DNA of 35,023 nucleotides, taken from Anaerolineae bacterium (GTDB taxonomy: Bacteria; Chloroflexota; Anaerolineae; Aggregatilineales; J027). Position numbers and translations under genes: made by a program. Of this stretch, positions 1-7,709 are shown piece after piece (position 1 is the first letter of the stretch; each line of letters begins with the position of its first letter). The notes beneath the pieces were generated by a model. It saw only the letters and a list, made by a program, of their open reading frames with translations, was not told the DNA's origin and searched no databases. Location: the NCBI GenBank assembly GCA_021463865.1, contig JAJTXY010000040.1, positions 1-35,023 on the forward strand, written 5' to 3'.

Positions 1-166
1 CTTATCTTGAAAGTTGCCTTCCAAGAAACAGTTTGCCAGTGTAGGTTTTTAAGAGACGGTCTAGGCCGTTGCCCCTGCGCCGCAACGGTAGCGTGCCACT
101 TCCCTCTTTAGGAGGGATAGCCCTTTATTTAAGACATGGAAAAAGGCTGGCTGCAAGGGGCTAAAG

Positions 167-238
167 TCTTGCCAGCAAGAGAGCAAGAACTACGGCATTC
201 TTGCTTGATGGCGTTCTTGCAATCTTGCTTGCTTGCAT
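167..238. repeat. CTTGC-type repeats after the partition operon (putative partition site)
   Basis: Directly after the stop of the RHH partner gene lies a cluster of short CTTGC/GCAAG units. It contains the palindrome TCTTGCCAGCAAGA at 167-180 and a 41-bp block at 198-238 that matches 510-550 inside the gene at 38 of 41 positions. Small ParA (type Ib) systems use an RHH protein that binds short reiterated motifs next to the operon, so this is a plausible centromere or operator. The binding role is inferred from position and motif repetition only. Confidence 0.5.
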
Positions 239-718
239 TTAAGGGTCTGGTTTGACCAAATTGCGCTCCAAAATACTGTCTGCACCATGCTGTTCATAAT
301 CCCAGATCAAATACCCAACCGCGCATACCAAAATGTCAGTCGTTTTTAACTTCTTCCCGGTGCGCTTCTTGACCTCATATTCAAGATCATCAATTTTTTC
401 GAGTAGCTCCGGTGGATAGCGAAAATTGGTGTTTTTGGTGTTCTTCAGGGCTAGTAAAGTCCCAATAAAATCTTGCATTCTTGCATTCTTGCTTGAAAGA
501 AAGTCCATGTTCTTGCTTGGTGGCATTCCTGCAATCTTGCTTGCTTGCATTCCTGCTTTTTGCCCGTGCTGAGATTGACTCATGGAAGGAATAACAGTCG
601 CAAGCGTATTTTTTCCAGCGGACAAAGGCGGGGAGACTTCAGGGGCCACGAAGACCTCCTGCACTTGGGTCACAGGTTTAAAGAATGGGCTATCAGCTAA
701 ACCGGATTTTCTTGTCAT
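239..718 (-). CDS. Ribbon-helix-helix partition partner (ParB/ParG-like), last gene of the par operon
   Basis: This 159-residue protein is the probable DNA-binding partner of the neighbouring ParA. Its start codon overlaps the parA stop (ATGA), which implies translational coupling. The C-terminal part, about residues 98-145 (FRYPPELLEKIDDLEYEV followed by KTTDILVCAVGYLIWDY), has the strand-helix-helix look of RHH proteins. The N-terminal 95 residues are low complexity, and about 59-83 contain the repeated peptide elements ASK, PSKN and SSKNARMQ. Those peptides exist because the gene body itself carries the CTTGC-type DNA repeats (471-550) also found after the stop codon. In type Ib partition loci such proteins bind reiterated motifs and activate the ParA ATPase. 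The family assignment rests on position and fold pattern, not on a recognised motif; a replicon-specific regulator is the alternative. Confidence 0.6.
   Translation of the reverse strand: MTRKSGLADSPFFKPVTQVQEVFVAPEVSPPLSAGKNTLATVIPSMSQSQHGQKAGMQASKIAGMPPSKNMDFLSSKNARMQDFIGTLLALKNTKNTNFRYPPELLEKIDDLEYEVKKRTGKKLKTTDILVCAVGYLIWDYEQHGADSILERNLVKPDP
471..550. repeat. Intragenic CTTGC repeat array
   Basis: Plus-strand 471-495 carries a perfect short tandem of the unit TCTTGCAT, and 510-550 carries a 41-bp block that recurs at 198-238 with three substitutions. Together with the copy after the stop codon this makes an iterated array spanning part of the RHH gene and its 3' flank. It may be a centromere-like site encoded within its own binding protein. 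Confidence 0.55.
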
Positions 719-1479
719 CGGCGGGCAATCACTTCCTTAATCAGTGCTTTATACGCGATGGCCCCGCTGCTGTTGGGGGAGTGGGCAAAAATGTGGGTAT
801 GATTGGAATGGGCCTCTTCTAAAGACACATTTTTCGGGATTTTCGTCTGGAATACCACCTCTCCAAAATGGCTGCGCAGTTGTTGCTCGACATCCTTTGA
901 AACATTGGTATTCTCAGCAAAGGTGCATAAGACCCCTAGAATTTCGAGCGACGGATTCAACTGCGTTTGTTTAACCATGCCAATCGTTTCTTGAAGTTGC
1001 ACCAACCCCGTCAAAGCAAAAAAGGCCGTAGAAACGGGAATAATGAGCCGATCACTGGCTACAAATGAATTGATGGTGAGTAAGCCTAATGAGGGGGCAT
1101 TATCCATAATGATATAGTCGTAACGGTCTTTGATCTGGTCTATCGCTTGTTTCAAACGCGCACTGCGATTGTCAAAGGCTTGGGCTAATTCTAAATCCAC
1201 ACCGGAAAGCCGGATGTGAGCCGGGACAAAATCAAGATTGGGAAAAGCCGTTGGTTGTACAACTGAAGTCAGTGGCGCAAAACGAATGACGACATTAAAC
1301 AGGGATTTTTCGAGGTCTATTTCGATGTTGGGATGAATAAAGACTTGGGTCGTGTTGGCTTGCGGGTCAACATCAATGAGCAACACTTTATAGCCTTCTA
1401 ACGACAAGCCAGCGGCTAGATTAATCGCGGTGGTACTTTTGGCAACCCCACCTTTCTGATTCGCAATACATATGACCAT
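715..1479 (-). CDS. parA: ParA/Soj-type partition ATPase
   Basis: This 254-residue protein belongs to the small ParA family that segregates plasmids or integrated elements by forming ATP-dependent dimers on the nucleoid. It has the deviant Walker A motif KGGVAKST at residues 9-16, the LIDVDPQANTT motif near residues 34-44 and a Walker B-like IIMDNAPSLG segment near 123-132. There is no N-terminal HTH extension, which fits the type Ib class that pairs with an RHH protein, as seen here. The start has AAAGGA just upstream, overlapping the stop of the preceding small RHH gene. The 3' end overlaps the start of the partner gene by four bases. The call is secure; the exact replicon it serves is inferred from the neighbouring transfer-like genes. 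Confidence 0.93.
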   Translation of the reverse strand: MVICIANQKGGVAKSTTAINLAAGLSLEGYKVLLIDVDPQANTTQVFIHPNIEIDLEKSLFNVVIRFAPLTSVVQPTAFPNLDFVPAHIRLSGVDLELAQAFDNRSARLKQAIDQIKDRYDYIIMDNAPSLGLLTINSFVASDRLIIPVSTAFFALTGLVQLQETIGMVKQTQLNPSLEILGVLCTFAENTNVSKDVEQQLRSHFGEVVFQTKIPKNVSLEEAHSNHTHIFAHSPNSSGAIAYKALIKEVIARR

Positions 1480-1481
1480 AA

Positions 1482-1634
1482 CTATCCTTTGTGTTTGACA
1501 TACTCAGATAACACCAGACGGAGTAGGGCCGAGAGGGAAATATTGCGGGCGACAGCCAAATGTTCCAAGTCACGTTTCAGTTGCGTGGGGATGGCGAATC
1601 GCACAAAGGTTTGGTTGACTTTTTTGTTTGCCAT
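1482..1634 (-). CDS. Small ribbon-helix-helix (CopG-like) regulator
   Basis: I choose the ATG at 1634, giving 50 residues beginning MANKKVNQTFVRFAIP. An upstream in-frame extension reaches 1760 but runs into the preceding ATPase gene. The sequence shows a short beta strand (QTFVRFAIP) followed by two helices (LKRDLEHLAVARN and LSALLRLVLSEYVK), the classic arrangement of RHH DNA-binding proteins such as CopG and Arc. It ends two bases before parA, and its last codons contain the parA ribosome binding site, so it is co-translated with the partition genes. It probably represses this operon or controls copy number. No target site was identified with certainty. Confidence 0.7.
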   Translation of the reverse strand: MANKKVNQTFVRFAIPTQLKRDLEHLAVARNISLSALLRLVLSEYVKHKG

Positions 1635-1686
1635 AAGTGGGACAATCTTTGTACAACTTTCATATAAACATGCGGCCATCCCTGTG

Positions 1687-3087
1687 TCAATCAGCAAACT
1701 CAAGATGTGGTAAGTAGGGCATGGCAAGCATCTCGGTCTCGGCTTGCTCTTGAGCCACAAATTTAGGCAGCAACTGATTGGTCAAGACTTCTACATCGGG
1801 ACTGCCCACAGGGGGTTCAGGCAAGGGGAGGGTGGTCATGCGATACATGCGTCCAGCACTGTCTATGACATGCGCTTGCTGGGGTTTCTGCCATTGCAGC
1901 GAGCTAATGTAACTTTCCCATTGTTCCGGTAAACCCTCAAAGAGGGGATGCTGGTAATCCGTCTTGGGGTTTTCCTTCACGGCGCGGGTATCTATCTGCC
2001 CAATTGACCGCCCAAAGACTTCCGCATCTTGGCGAGACATCCCAAACAACACTTTGGTCTGAATGTTGCCGATAGCGCCGCTTAAACGGGTTTGCAGTTG
2101 TGAAAGGCTCTGATGGGCCAGTGTGAGGTGTAAAGCGAATTTTCGGGCCTCTGAGAGGATTTGGGATAGGCTTTTAGCGCTCCCATCGTTGGCACTAAAA
2201 TCCTGAAATTCATCCATATAGAGATAGAAGGGGATGCGCTCGTGCGTAGGCAGGTCACGACGGGTAAAAGCCGCATACTCCAAAAATGTCACCAACAGAC
2301 TACCGAGTAGTCGGCGTGTCTCGGGTTCACCGCCTAAGTCACAGAGTAGCACTTTGCGATTGTCCATCAGGTCACGAAAATTCAGCGCGTTTTCTTGGTG
2401 ACCTAACATCCGGCGGATGGTGGGGTTAAAGACGAAAGCACTCACTTTATTGAGCGTACTTTCGCGCATGAGGGGTGCTTCCTTGCCCCATTTGTCATAA
2501 CGTTCATGAAAAAAGCTGCTGGCTTGTTCATCAGCCGCTTGTAGCAACAACGCCTCGCGCCAAGCATCATCGGTCAGCAAGCGGTGAACATCCACCAGTG
2601 TTTGGCCTGTCTTGATGAGTACCACCAGTGCGGCAATCATGATATTCGTAAACTGCGGCGCTTCTTTGAGGGCATCCGGCCATGTCCGACGAAAGGCTTC
2701 AATCACCAACTGAGCGATGGCATAGGGATCACCCGGCACACTCAAGATATTGAAAGGCACGACACAATCTAAACGACTCATGTCCAGATAGACAATCCTT
2801 TCAAGATTAGTAGGTTGGTCAAAATACCCCGTCGCGGCAACTCCGGCGAAGATGTTTTTTACCAAATCAGAGTGCGGGTCAATCACCCCAACGCCGCGTC
2901 CAGCGAGAATGTCTTGAATCACTAACCCTTCAAGAAATTTGGATTTGCCTTTACCTGTAATCCCCAAAACATACAGGTGTTTGCGCCGTTCGGCTTCGGA
3001 TAAATACACTTTGGGCACAAACGAAAAGGGGAGGCTGCCCAACCGCCCCAAACACAATCCGCTAGAGTAGGGCAGGAGCGGACGCAT
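1687..3087 (-). CDS. VirD4/TraG-like ATPase, second copy (type IV secretion coupling-type)
   Basis: This 466-residue protein is a P-loop ATPase of the VirD4/TraG/HerA group that moves DNA or protein substrates in conjugation. It shows an unusual Walker A, GITGKGKSKF, where the paralogue at 6008-7510 has the canonical GTTGTGKSTF. The following segment LAGRGVGVIDPHSDLV and the Walker B-like FYLYMDEFQDFSAND are shared with the paralogue. Neither protein has N-terminal membrane helices, unlike classical VirD4, so a separate anchor is likely. The ATG at 3087 has no clear ribosome binding site; instead a perfect 5-bp inverted repeat, ACCGT-TAT-ACGGT, sits directly before it. The 3' end passes beyond the start of the small RHH regulator gene's extended frame but not its chosen start. 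Function in transfer is inferred from family. Confidence 0.8.
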   Translation of the reverse strand: MRPLLPYSSGLCLGRLGSLPFSFVPKVYLSEAERRKHLYVLGITGKGKSKFLEGLVIQDILAGRGVGVIDPHSDLVKNIFAGVAATGYFDQPTNLERIVYLDMSRLDCVVPFNILSVPGDPYAIAQLVIEAFRRTWPDALKEAPQFTNIMIAALVVLIKTGQTLVDVHRLLTDDAWREALLLQAADEQASSFFHERYDKWGKEAPLMRESTLNKVSAFVFNPTIRRMLGHQENALNFRDLMDNRKVLLCDLGGEPETRRLLGSLLVTFLEYAAFTRRDLPTHERIPFYLYMDEFQDFSANDGSAKSLSQILSEARKFALHLTLAHQSLSQLQTRLSGAIGNIQTKVLFGMSRQDAEVFGRSIGQIDTRAVKENPKTDYQHPLFEGLPEQWESYISSLQWQKPQQAHVIDSAGRMYRMTTLPLPEPPVGSPDVEVLTNQLLPKFVAQEQAETEMLAMPYLPHLEFAD

Positions 3088-3089
3088 AA

Positions 3090-3102
3090 ACCGTTATACG
3101 GT
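3090..3102. promoter_or_regulatory. Inverted repeat before the second VirD4-like gene
   Basis: ACCGT-TAT-ACGGT is a 13-base interrupted palindrome lying immediately upstream of the ATG at 3087, where a ribosome binding site would be expected. It could be an operator for one of the two RHH proteins or a small translational hairpin. Only the symmetry is seen; the role is inferred. Confidence 0.3.
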
Positions 3103-3171
3103 AGCAGATAGGTTATGGGTATGTACACCCGAATCAACCACCGACAAGGGAGTGTCATAAGGGACAGCGCT

Positions 3172-3981
3172 CTAATCACCTGCCAGTGGCAACATCTCAA
3201 GCTCGGCGGACTGTTGGGCTTGGGCGGTGCGAACCTCATAATATTTGGTCGTCACCGAGTCAAGACTCCGCCCTAACCGCGTCGCAATTTTGCGGTAGCT
3301 CAAACCTTGTGCGACTAATTGAAAAAGGAGAGCGACTTCAGCTTTAGTATAGGGTCGCTTATTCTTATCCTCCGGGCCACCATAACCCACCAACAATTTC
3401 CGAAAATCCTCTCGAAAAAAGGTGTGCCATTGGCCCACCGATTTCACACTCATGCCAACCTTCGTCGCGGTCTCACGCCTGTCCTGATTATCCAAAAAGT
3501 CACGCAAGATCACCGCCACTTGTTCGCGCTTTTTAGCGTTAAACTGCTTATTTTGTCGGGTTTGATATTTGGTATGAATGTGCTGGACTGCTCTCGATAA
3601 ATCTACCCGCAATTCAGCCAAGTGAATCTCTCGACCATGCCCGCCATTGATTTTCTTTTGCACGGCTGGGCGTTTCAGGGTGTCTGGGTCATCAAGGCTA
3701 CCACCGTCAAACTTGGCCCGTCCGTTCAGTAACTCCAAATACCGCCCCGCGCTGCCGCGTTTTGCCATCCCGACAATAAAGGGTAGGCTTTGTGTTTCAA
3801 ATAACCGGGTATCCAATTTCCACATCTGCCACAAATACAGCAAACCCTCTTGAATCAAGTCATCTACTTCGGGATGATTGCGGTAGATTTTCCCTAAGAT
3901 TCGCACGATATTGCTGTAGATTGGGGCGATAGCTTCCTCGAAAGGTCGCGGGGGTGGTAGTTCCAATAGCTGCTCATGCAC
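3172..3981 (-). CDS. Sigma-70-like / HTH regulatory protein of the element
   Basis: This 269-residue protein probably regulates the module. The segment HPEVDDLIQEGLLYLWQMW (about residues 36-54) resembles region 2 of sigma-70-type factors. A second helix pair around residues 165-185 (RRETATKVGMSVKSVGQWHTF) and a C-terminal helix-turn-helix at about 230-255 (SYRKIATRLGRSLDSVTTKYY, Myb/SANT-like in spacing) suggest DNA recognition. No bona fide sigma region 4 with the usual promoter-recognition helix is obvious, so it could be a divergent ECF-like factor or a replication or transfer regulator. The first available start is GTG at 3981, with AGGAGG only three bases upstream; an in-frame stop lies just beyond. 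It sits in the middle of the transfer-type operon. Confidence 0.55.
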   Translation of the reverse strand: MHEQLLELPPPRPFEEAIAPIYSNIVRILGKIYRNHPEVDDLIQEGLLYLWQMWKLDTRLFETQSLPFIVGMAKRGSAGRYLELLNGRAKFDGGSLDDPDTLKRPAVQKKINGGHGREIHLAELRVDLSRAVQHIHTKYQTRQNKQFNAKKREQVAVILRDFLDNQDRRETATKVGMSVKSVGQWHTFFREDFRKLLVGYGGPEDKNKRPYTKAEVALLFQLVAQGLSYRKIATRLGRSLDSVTTKYYEVRTAQAQQSAELEMLPLAGD

Positions 3982-4072
3982 AAGCCTCCTTTCTCATGCC
4001 CTAATGGATGGGCGGGAGTTCAAACTGTAGCAAATCTCCAATACGGCTGTAAAGCAGCGGGCGAACCAACCT

Positions 4073-5107
4073 TTAAGGTTGGAGAAGTTTTAGATGGGGT
4101 GCGGTAGTCAGCACCTGTTGGGCATAACTTTGAAACGCGGGTGTGCCGTACTCCTCAAGACAAAAAGGCTTGTCCAGATGAGGGAAATACCAAATGGGTT
4201 TGGCTAAAATGCTATCTGGATTGACCCATGCACTGCGGGTAAAGAGAAAGTAGGCTGCGCCTCCGGCGTTGGTCACTTCAGTTCGCATGTTATGAAACCG
4301 CTGCTCTGAACCTGCCACAATCACCAAAAACCGTCCGGTCTTAAAGGTCAGTTGGTTTTGATAGCCTTTGGAATACACCAGATGTACCCCCGGTGACACT
4401 TTATCCCTCCCAAACCGCGAATTGGATTCGGTACCGTTATCTAGTTCCACCAAAAACGGCACACGGTAGCCTTTGGTTTCACCTTCCGCCTTCGCAAACA
4501 GCGAAAAGAACCCGTCGGGTTGTATCAGTTTTTCCTTACGCTCACCTTGTTGGTCAAGATAGGGGATGGGGGTAGCAAATAGGCGTACTAACTCATCCTG
4601 TCCGTGCCACGTTTCAAGGTGATAGCGCGGATGATTGAGCGTTGCCATTTCCATCGTATGGCGAAACTCGTTGAGTAACAGGTCATGCGTGACTTTGCTC
4701 CAACGGGGGGTAGAGCGCCAATGCAGTTCATCTAGGGGCGTGTCTAGCTGTTTCGCTACTTCTTCAGCCCCAGTGGTATCTAGCCAGACAATCGGTTCAG
4801 GCACACGATACAACTCCTGACGGGTGGGGCGCTGGATACAGCTATTGTGATACAGCAAACTAATGCGGCGCTGCGCGTTGCGTTTGTTGGTTTCACCCGG
4901 AAAGAACCAACGGTGAATTTGGTCAACCGACAACATGCCATCGTAACGATAGATGGTGAGTAGAATCACTTTATCGCGCTCGGTTAAGCGCAGGCCGGGA
5001 GGCTGCTTGGCCCGCTCGTAGGCGGGCAAGCGTTCCTCGTTTGACTTCTTGGATTTGGTTGGTTGCTTGGTCATGGTGGTTTGGTCAAATAACAGCCTTA
5101 GTTTCAT
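4073..5107 (-). CDS. Replication-relaxation family protein
   Basis: This 344-residue protein matches the replication-relaxation family found on plasmids and integrative elements of Gram-positive and Chloroflexi-type bacteria. The N-terminal winged-helix segment (LRLTERDKVILLTIYRYDGM, then VDQIHRWFFPG and NKRNAQRRISLLY, about residues 40-84) is the recognisable part. The middle contains the usual HDLLLNEFRH element near 140-150, and the C-terminal half has the nuclease-like strand pattern with PDGFFSL and FLVELDNGTE. Members are thought to act at the origin or in strand processing, but no biochemical role is firmly established. The ATG at 5107 has AGAGAGG only one base away, so an internal ATG at 5074 is an alternative start. 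It lies between a membrane protein and the sigma-like protein in one operon. Confidence 0.75.
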   Translation of the reverse strand: MKLRLLFDQTTMTKQPTKSKKSNEERLPAYERAKQPPGLRLTERDKVILLTIYRYDGMLSVDQIHRWFFPGETNKRNAQRRISLLYHNSCIQRPTRQELYRVPEPIVWLDTTGAEEVAKQLDTPLDELHWRSTPRWSKVTHDLLLNEFRHTMEMATLNHPRYHLETWHGQDELVRLFATPIPYLDQQGERKEKLIQPDGFFSLFAKAEGETKGYRVPFLVELDNGTESNSRFGRDKVSPGVHLVYSKGYQNQLTFKTGRFLVIVAGSEQRFHNMRTEVTNAGGAAYFLFTRSAWVNPDSILAKPIWYFPHLDKPFCLEEYGTPAFQSYAQQVLTTAPHLKLLQP

Positions 5108-5138
5108 ACCTCTCTATCGTAGCAAATGGTGAAGACCC

Positions 5139-6002
5139 TTAAATGCGCCGCTTCCGGCTGCTGGTGGTTGGAGCGCCTGCCCCAAACTGCGGCGGTGGAG
5201 GTTCTAACGCACTCACCTGCACCCGCTCTAGGTCAAGTTCATCGGCGACAGACACGATGCAGAGATGGGTTAAACTGCCGAGCAGACTCACATCATCCCG
5301 ATACAGTTCGTTGAAATCTTCGTACAACCATGTCCACAGATTGCGTGTCCGCCAAAAGGAAAGCCCCATGCGAGTCAGGGTCAGTCCAATCGCTAGGACG
5401 CCGAAGGCTTGGCCGAATTGTTCTACGGCGTGATCTTCATACGCGCTGTCCGTACAGCCAATCGAATAGCCACTATAGGGGTAGGAATAATATGTATATT
5501 GGCTTGAGCAGTAGTCTTCGGTGGCAAGGATGCCAAATAGCAGCGCCAATAGACCGATCAAGAGCAGATGCCACCCCACCCGCAAGAAACTAAAGGCTGG
5601 ACGGTAAATGGCACGTAGCGAGACATACAGCAAATCCCCCACACTCGCAAAAAACACCGTCGTGCGGCTGCGGCCTGCATTGGCTGTCACCATATCGCGG
5701 CATGGGCCAACGAACCCCTCACCGAAACTAATGGCATCCACACCCTTCTCGCGCTGGGGAATATACCCTAGTGATTGCAGTCGCTGGATGACTTGGGTGT
5801 TAAAAATGCCATGAGTTTTTTCACTGCCGAAAAAGAGTTGTGACCAGAAATCCACCACTTCGACATGGCGTTTGAACACTAAGAGGTCAAAGGCAGTGGT
5901 TAACCCTCTATGGGGTTTTTTGGTCGGCAATGCCTCTTGGATGTAGGCCGAAATAGACGCTAGATTATCGGCGGATGGGATGGTTTTGGATGTTGTAGCC
6001 AT
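5139..6002 (-). CDS. Membrane protein coupled to the VirD4-like ATPase
   Basis: I do not recognise a family for this 287-residue protein. I choose the ATG at 6002 because GAGGAG lies eight bases upstream; a GTG at 6011 is the only alternative and would overlap that signal. Numbered from the 6002 start, two hydrophobic helices are visible at about residues 142-161 and 197-216. They enclose a roughly 35-residue Tyr/Ser/Cys-rich loop (two cysteines about 17 residues apart) that would face outside if both ends are cytoplasmic. The C-terminus is Pro-rich and basic. The upstream ATPase gene ends inside its ribosome binding region, so the two are translationally coupled. Because that ATPase lacks transmembrane segments, this protein may provide the membrane anchor of a split coupling complex. 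That role is inference from context. Confidence 0.6.
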   Translation of the reverse strand: MATTSKTIPSADNLASISAYIQEALPTKKPHRGLTTAFDLLVFKRHVEVVDFWSQLFFGSEKTHGIFNTQVIQRLQSLGYIPQREKGVDAISFGEGFVGPCRDMVTANAGRSRTTVFFASVGDLLYVSLRAIYRPAFSFLRVGWHLLLIGLLALLFGILATEDYCSSQYTYYSYPYSGYSIGCTDSAYEDHAVEQFGQAFGVLAIGLTLTRMGLSFWRTRNLWTWLYEDFNELYRDDVSLLGSLTHLCIVSVADELDLERVQVSALEPPPPQFGAGAPTTSSRKRRI

Positions 6003-6007
6003 GATTT

Positions 6008-7510
6008 TCACTCCTCAAATTGAAGGGCACTGGGTATCTTGAATTGATGGGGTAAATATTCGACACTGCTGGTGAGTCTGTTTTTGATGCTTCGTTCCAC
6101 CTCCTCCACACTTCGGCCTAACTGCTGGGATGCACGGCGAATATGTTGTGTGTAATTCGTTGCGGGACTCACAAAGGGATGAGTGTTCACGCGGTATTGT
6201 TCAAGTTCTTTGCTCCTTTCATTCAAAATCCGAATAATGGCTTGATGTTGGGGTAGCATCGTGAGGAGATTAGCGGTTTCAAGATGAGCGTCGCTGTAGG
6301 GTTCGTGTAAGCCCGGTATTTCACGGAAGAGTCCGGTTTGGCTGCCACTGGTTTGAATGGGAACAGACACCCCTTGCCCCATATCGGCATAGATGGGTTG
6401 ATAATGGGGCGGCAGTTCTTGGGGCGTGTTGTCAAACTGCCCTGCCAGTTCCAGCGCGTCCTTGCCTGAGACCCGAAAGACAATGAGATTGGCGACGTTT
6501 AAGGTTGAACCCCGATTACTATCATCCAACTGGTCACGGTATTGATGGGCAACCGTCGTGGTGATTTTGAACTTCCGTGCTTCACTTTGCAGTTGCGGGA
6601 AACTTTCGGTAGCGAAATTTTGGTATTCATCCACATACAGATAAAATGGGCGACGCTCGTTTGGGGGGAGTTCACGCCGCGTCAAGGCGGCTAACAAGAG
6701 TTGGTTGACAATCACCGACCCCAGAAATGACGAATTATCTGCCCCGATGTCGCCCTTGGAGAGATTAATTAGCAGTACCTTGCCCTCATCCATAATGGCC
6801 CGAAAATTCAAGGCGCTCTGCGGTTGGGCGATAATGTTGCGAATGACTGGATTAACCAAAAAGCGTCCGATTTTATTGAGCGAACTACTCACGAGTTCCA
6901 GCTGTTCATCGGGCATACGCCACTTGCCGGGTTGTTTGGGGTCTTCATAACTTTCGGGGAATTGCTGCTGCCAGTAGTGTTTGAGGATAGGATCGGCTTC
7001 ACTACTAGGCTGTGACAACCGTTTGCGCTGCTCGTGGTTGGTGAGCAACAACAGCAGTTCCAAAAAAGTGCTGTCTGGCACGTAGAGCAGGGTCTGAATG
7101 CTGTGTCGTAGTAAATCCTCCATCCTCGGCCCCCACGAAGCATAAAATAGCTTGTAGAGCGTATCTATCAGGCTTGAAGTCACGAGATCGCGCTGGCGTG
7201 GATCGCTGCGGTCACAGGCGAATAGATTTAAGCCCAATGGATAGGCAATATCTGCGGGGTCAAACAAAATAACGTCATTGACACGATTACTTGGAATGAA
7301 GGGCAACACCTCATCCACCAAATCTCCGTGTGGGTCTAAAACGCATACCCCTCGTCCGGCGAATATGTCTTGCAGAATAAGCGAGCGCAAAAAAGTGCTT
7401 TTGCCCGTTCCAGTTGTGCCAATCACATACGTGCCAAGTGAGCGGGCGTACTCGCTCAAATGAACGGGTGTTAGATCGTTGTTTGCATCAAGGTCAAGCA
7501 GAAAATCCAT
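6008..7510 (-). CDS. VirD4/TraG-like ATPase, first copy (operon leader)
   Basis: This 500-residue P-loop ATPase opens the element's operon. The Walker A GTTGTGKS is at residues 31-38, followed by the HerA/TraG signature GRGVCVLDPHGDLVDEV. The Walker B region FYLYVDEYQNF and the TraG-C-like stretch QLQSEARKFKITTTVAHQY follow in order. It starts almost at the P-loop, with no N-terminal membrane helices, so it is cytoplasmic as written. AAGGA sits eight bases before the ATG. It is clearly paralogous to the ATPase at 1687-3087: both share the DPH(S/G)DLV, FR.(L/I)MD and MDEFQDF/VDEYQNF positions. No relaxase, VirB4 or pilus gene is visible in the window, so conjugation itself cannot be claimed; mobilisation or another DNA-translocation role is possible. 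Confidence 0.85.
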   Translation of the reverse strand: MDFLLDLDANNDLTPVHLSEYARSLGTYVIGTTGTGKSTFLRSLILQDIFAGRGVCVLDPHGDLVDEVLPFIPSNRVNDVILFDPADIAYPLGLNLFACDRSDPRQRDLVTSSLIDTLYKLFYASWGPRMEDLLRHSIQTLLYVPDSTFLELLLLLTNHEQRKRLSQPSSEADPILKHYWQQQFPESYEDPKQPGKWRMPDEQLELVSSSLNKIGRFLVNPVIRNIIAQPQSALNFRAIMDEGKVLLINLSKGDIGADNSSFLGSVIVNQLLLAALTRRELPPNERRPFYLYVDEYQNFATESFPQLQSEARKFKITTTVAHQYRDQLDDSNRGSTLNVANLIVFRVSGKDALELAGQFDNTPQELPPHYQPIYADMGQGVSVPIQTSGSQTGLFREIPGLHEPYSDAHLETANLLTMLPQHQAIIRILNERSKELEQYRVNTHPFVSPATNYTQHIRRASQQLGRSVEEVERSIKNRLTSSVEYLPHQFKIPSALQFEE

Positions 7511-7709
7511 TGGTTCTGTCCTTTCAATATCTAAAAATTGGTATGGCTAAGGTCTTGCCGAGGTTAACTTAGCGGTAGATTTGCGCTGTTTTGGCGATTT
7601 AGAATTTGAAACACGTTTTGGTTGAACGGTGAGTGTGAAAGGAATAAAGGGCTTAGTGGTATACCATTTAGGGGGAGAAATTTGGTCTAAAGAAGCCGTT
7701 GATTTGTGG
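7511..7709. other. Element-side upstream region and chromosomal junction
   Basis: About 200 bases between the first ATPase gene and the broken aminotransferase contain no convincing gene. A 64-codon minus-strand frame (7547-7741) crosses the junction and looks accidental. The promoter of the long minus-strand operon should lie here, but no clear -35/-10 pair could be picked. No obvious attachment-site repeat or terminal inverted repeat was seen. Confidence 0.4.

Noticed and set aside
471-550. CRISPR array
   Set aside because: Units are only 7-9 bases with no regular unique spacers, and they lie within a coding gene next to parA.
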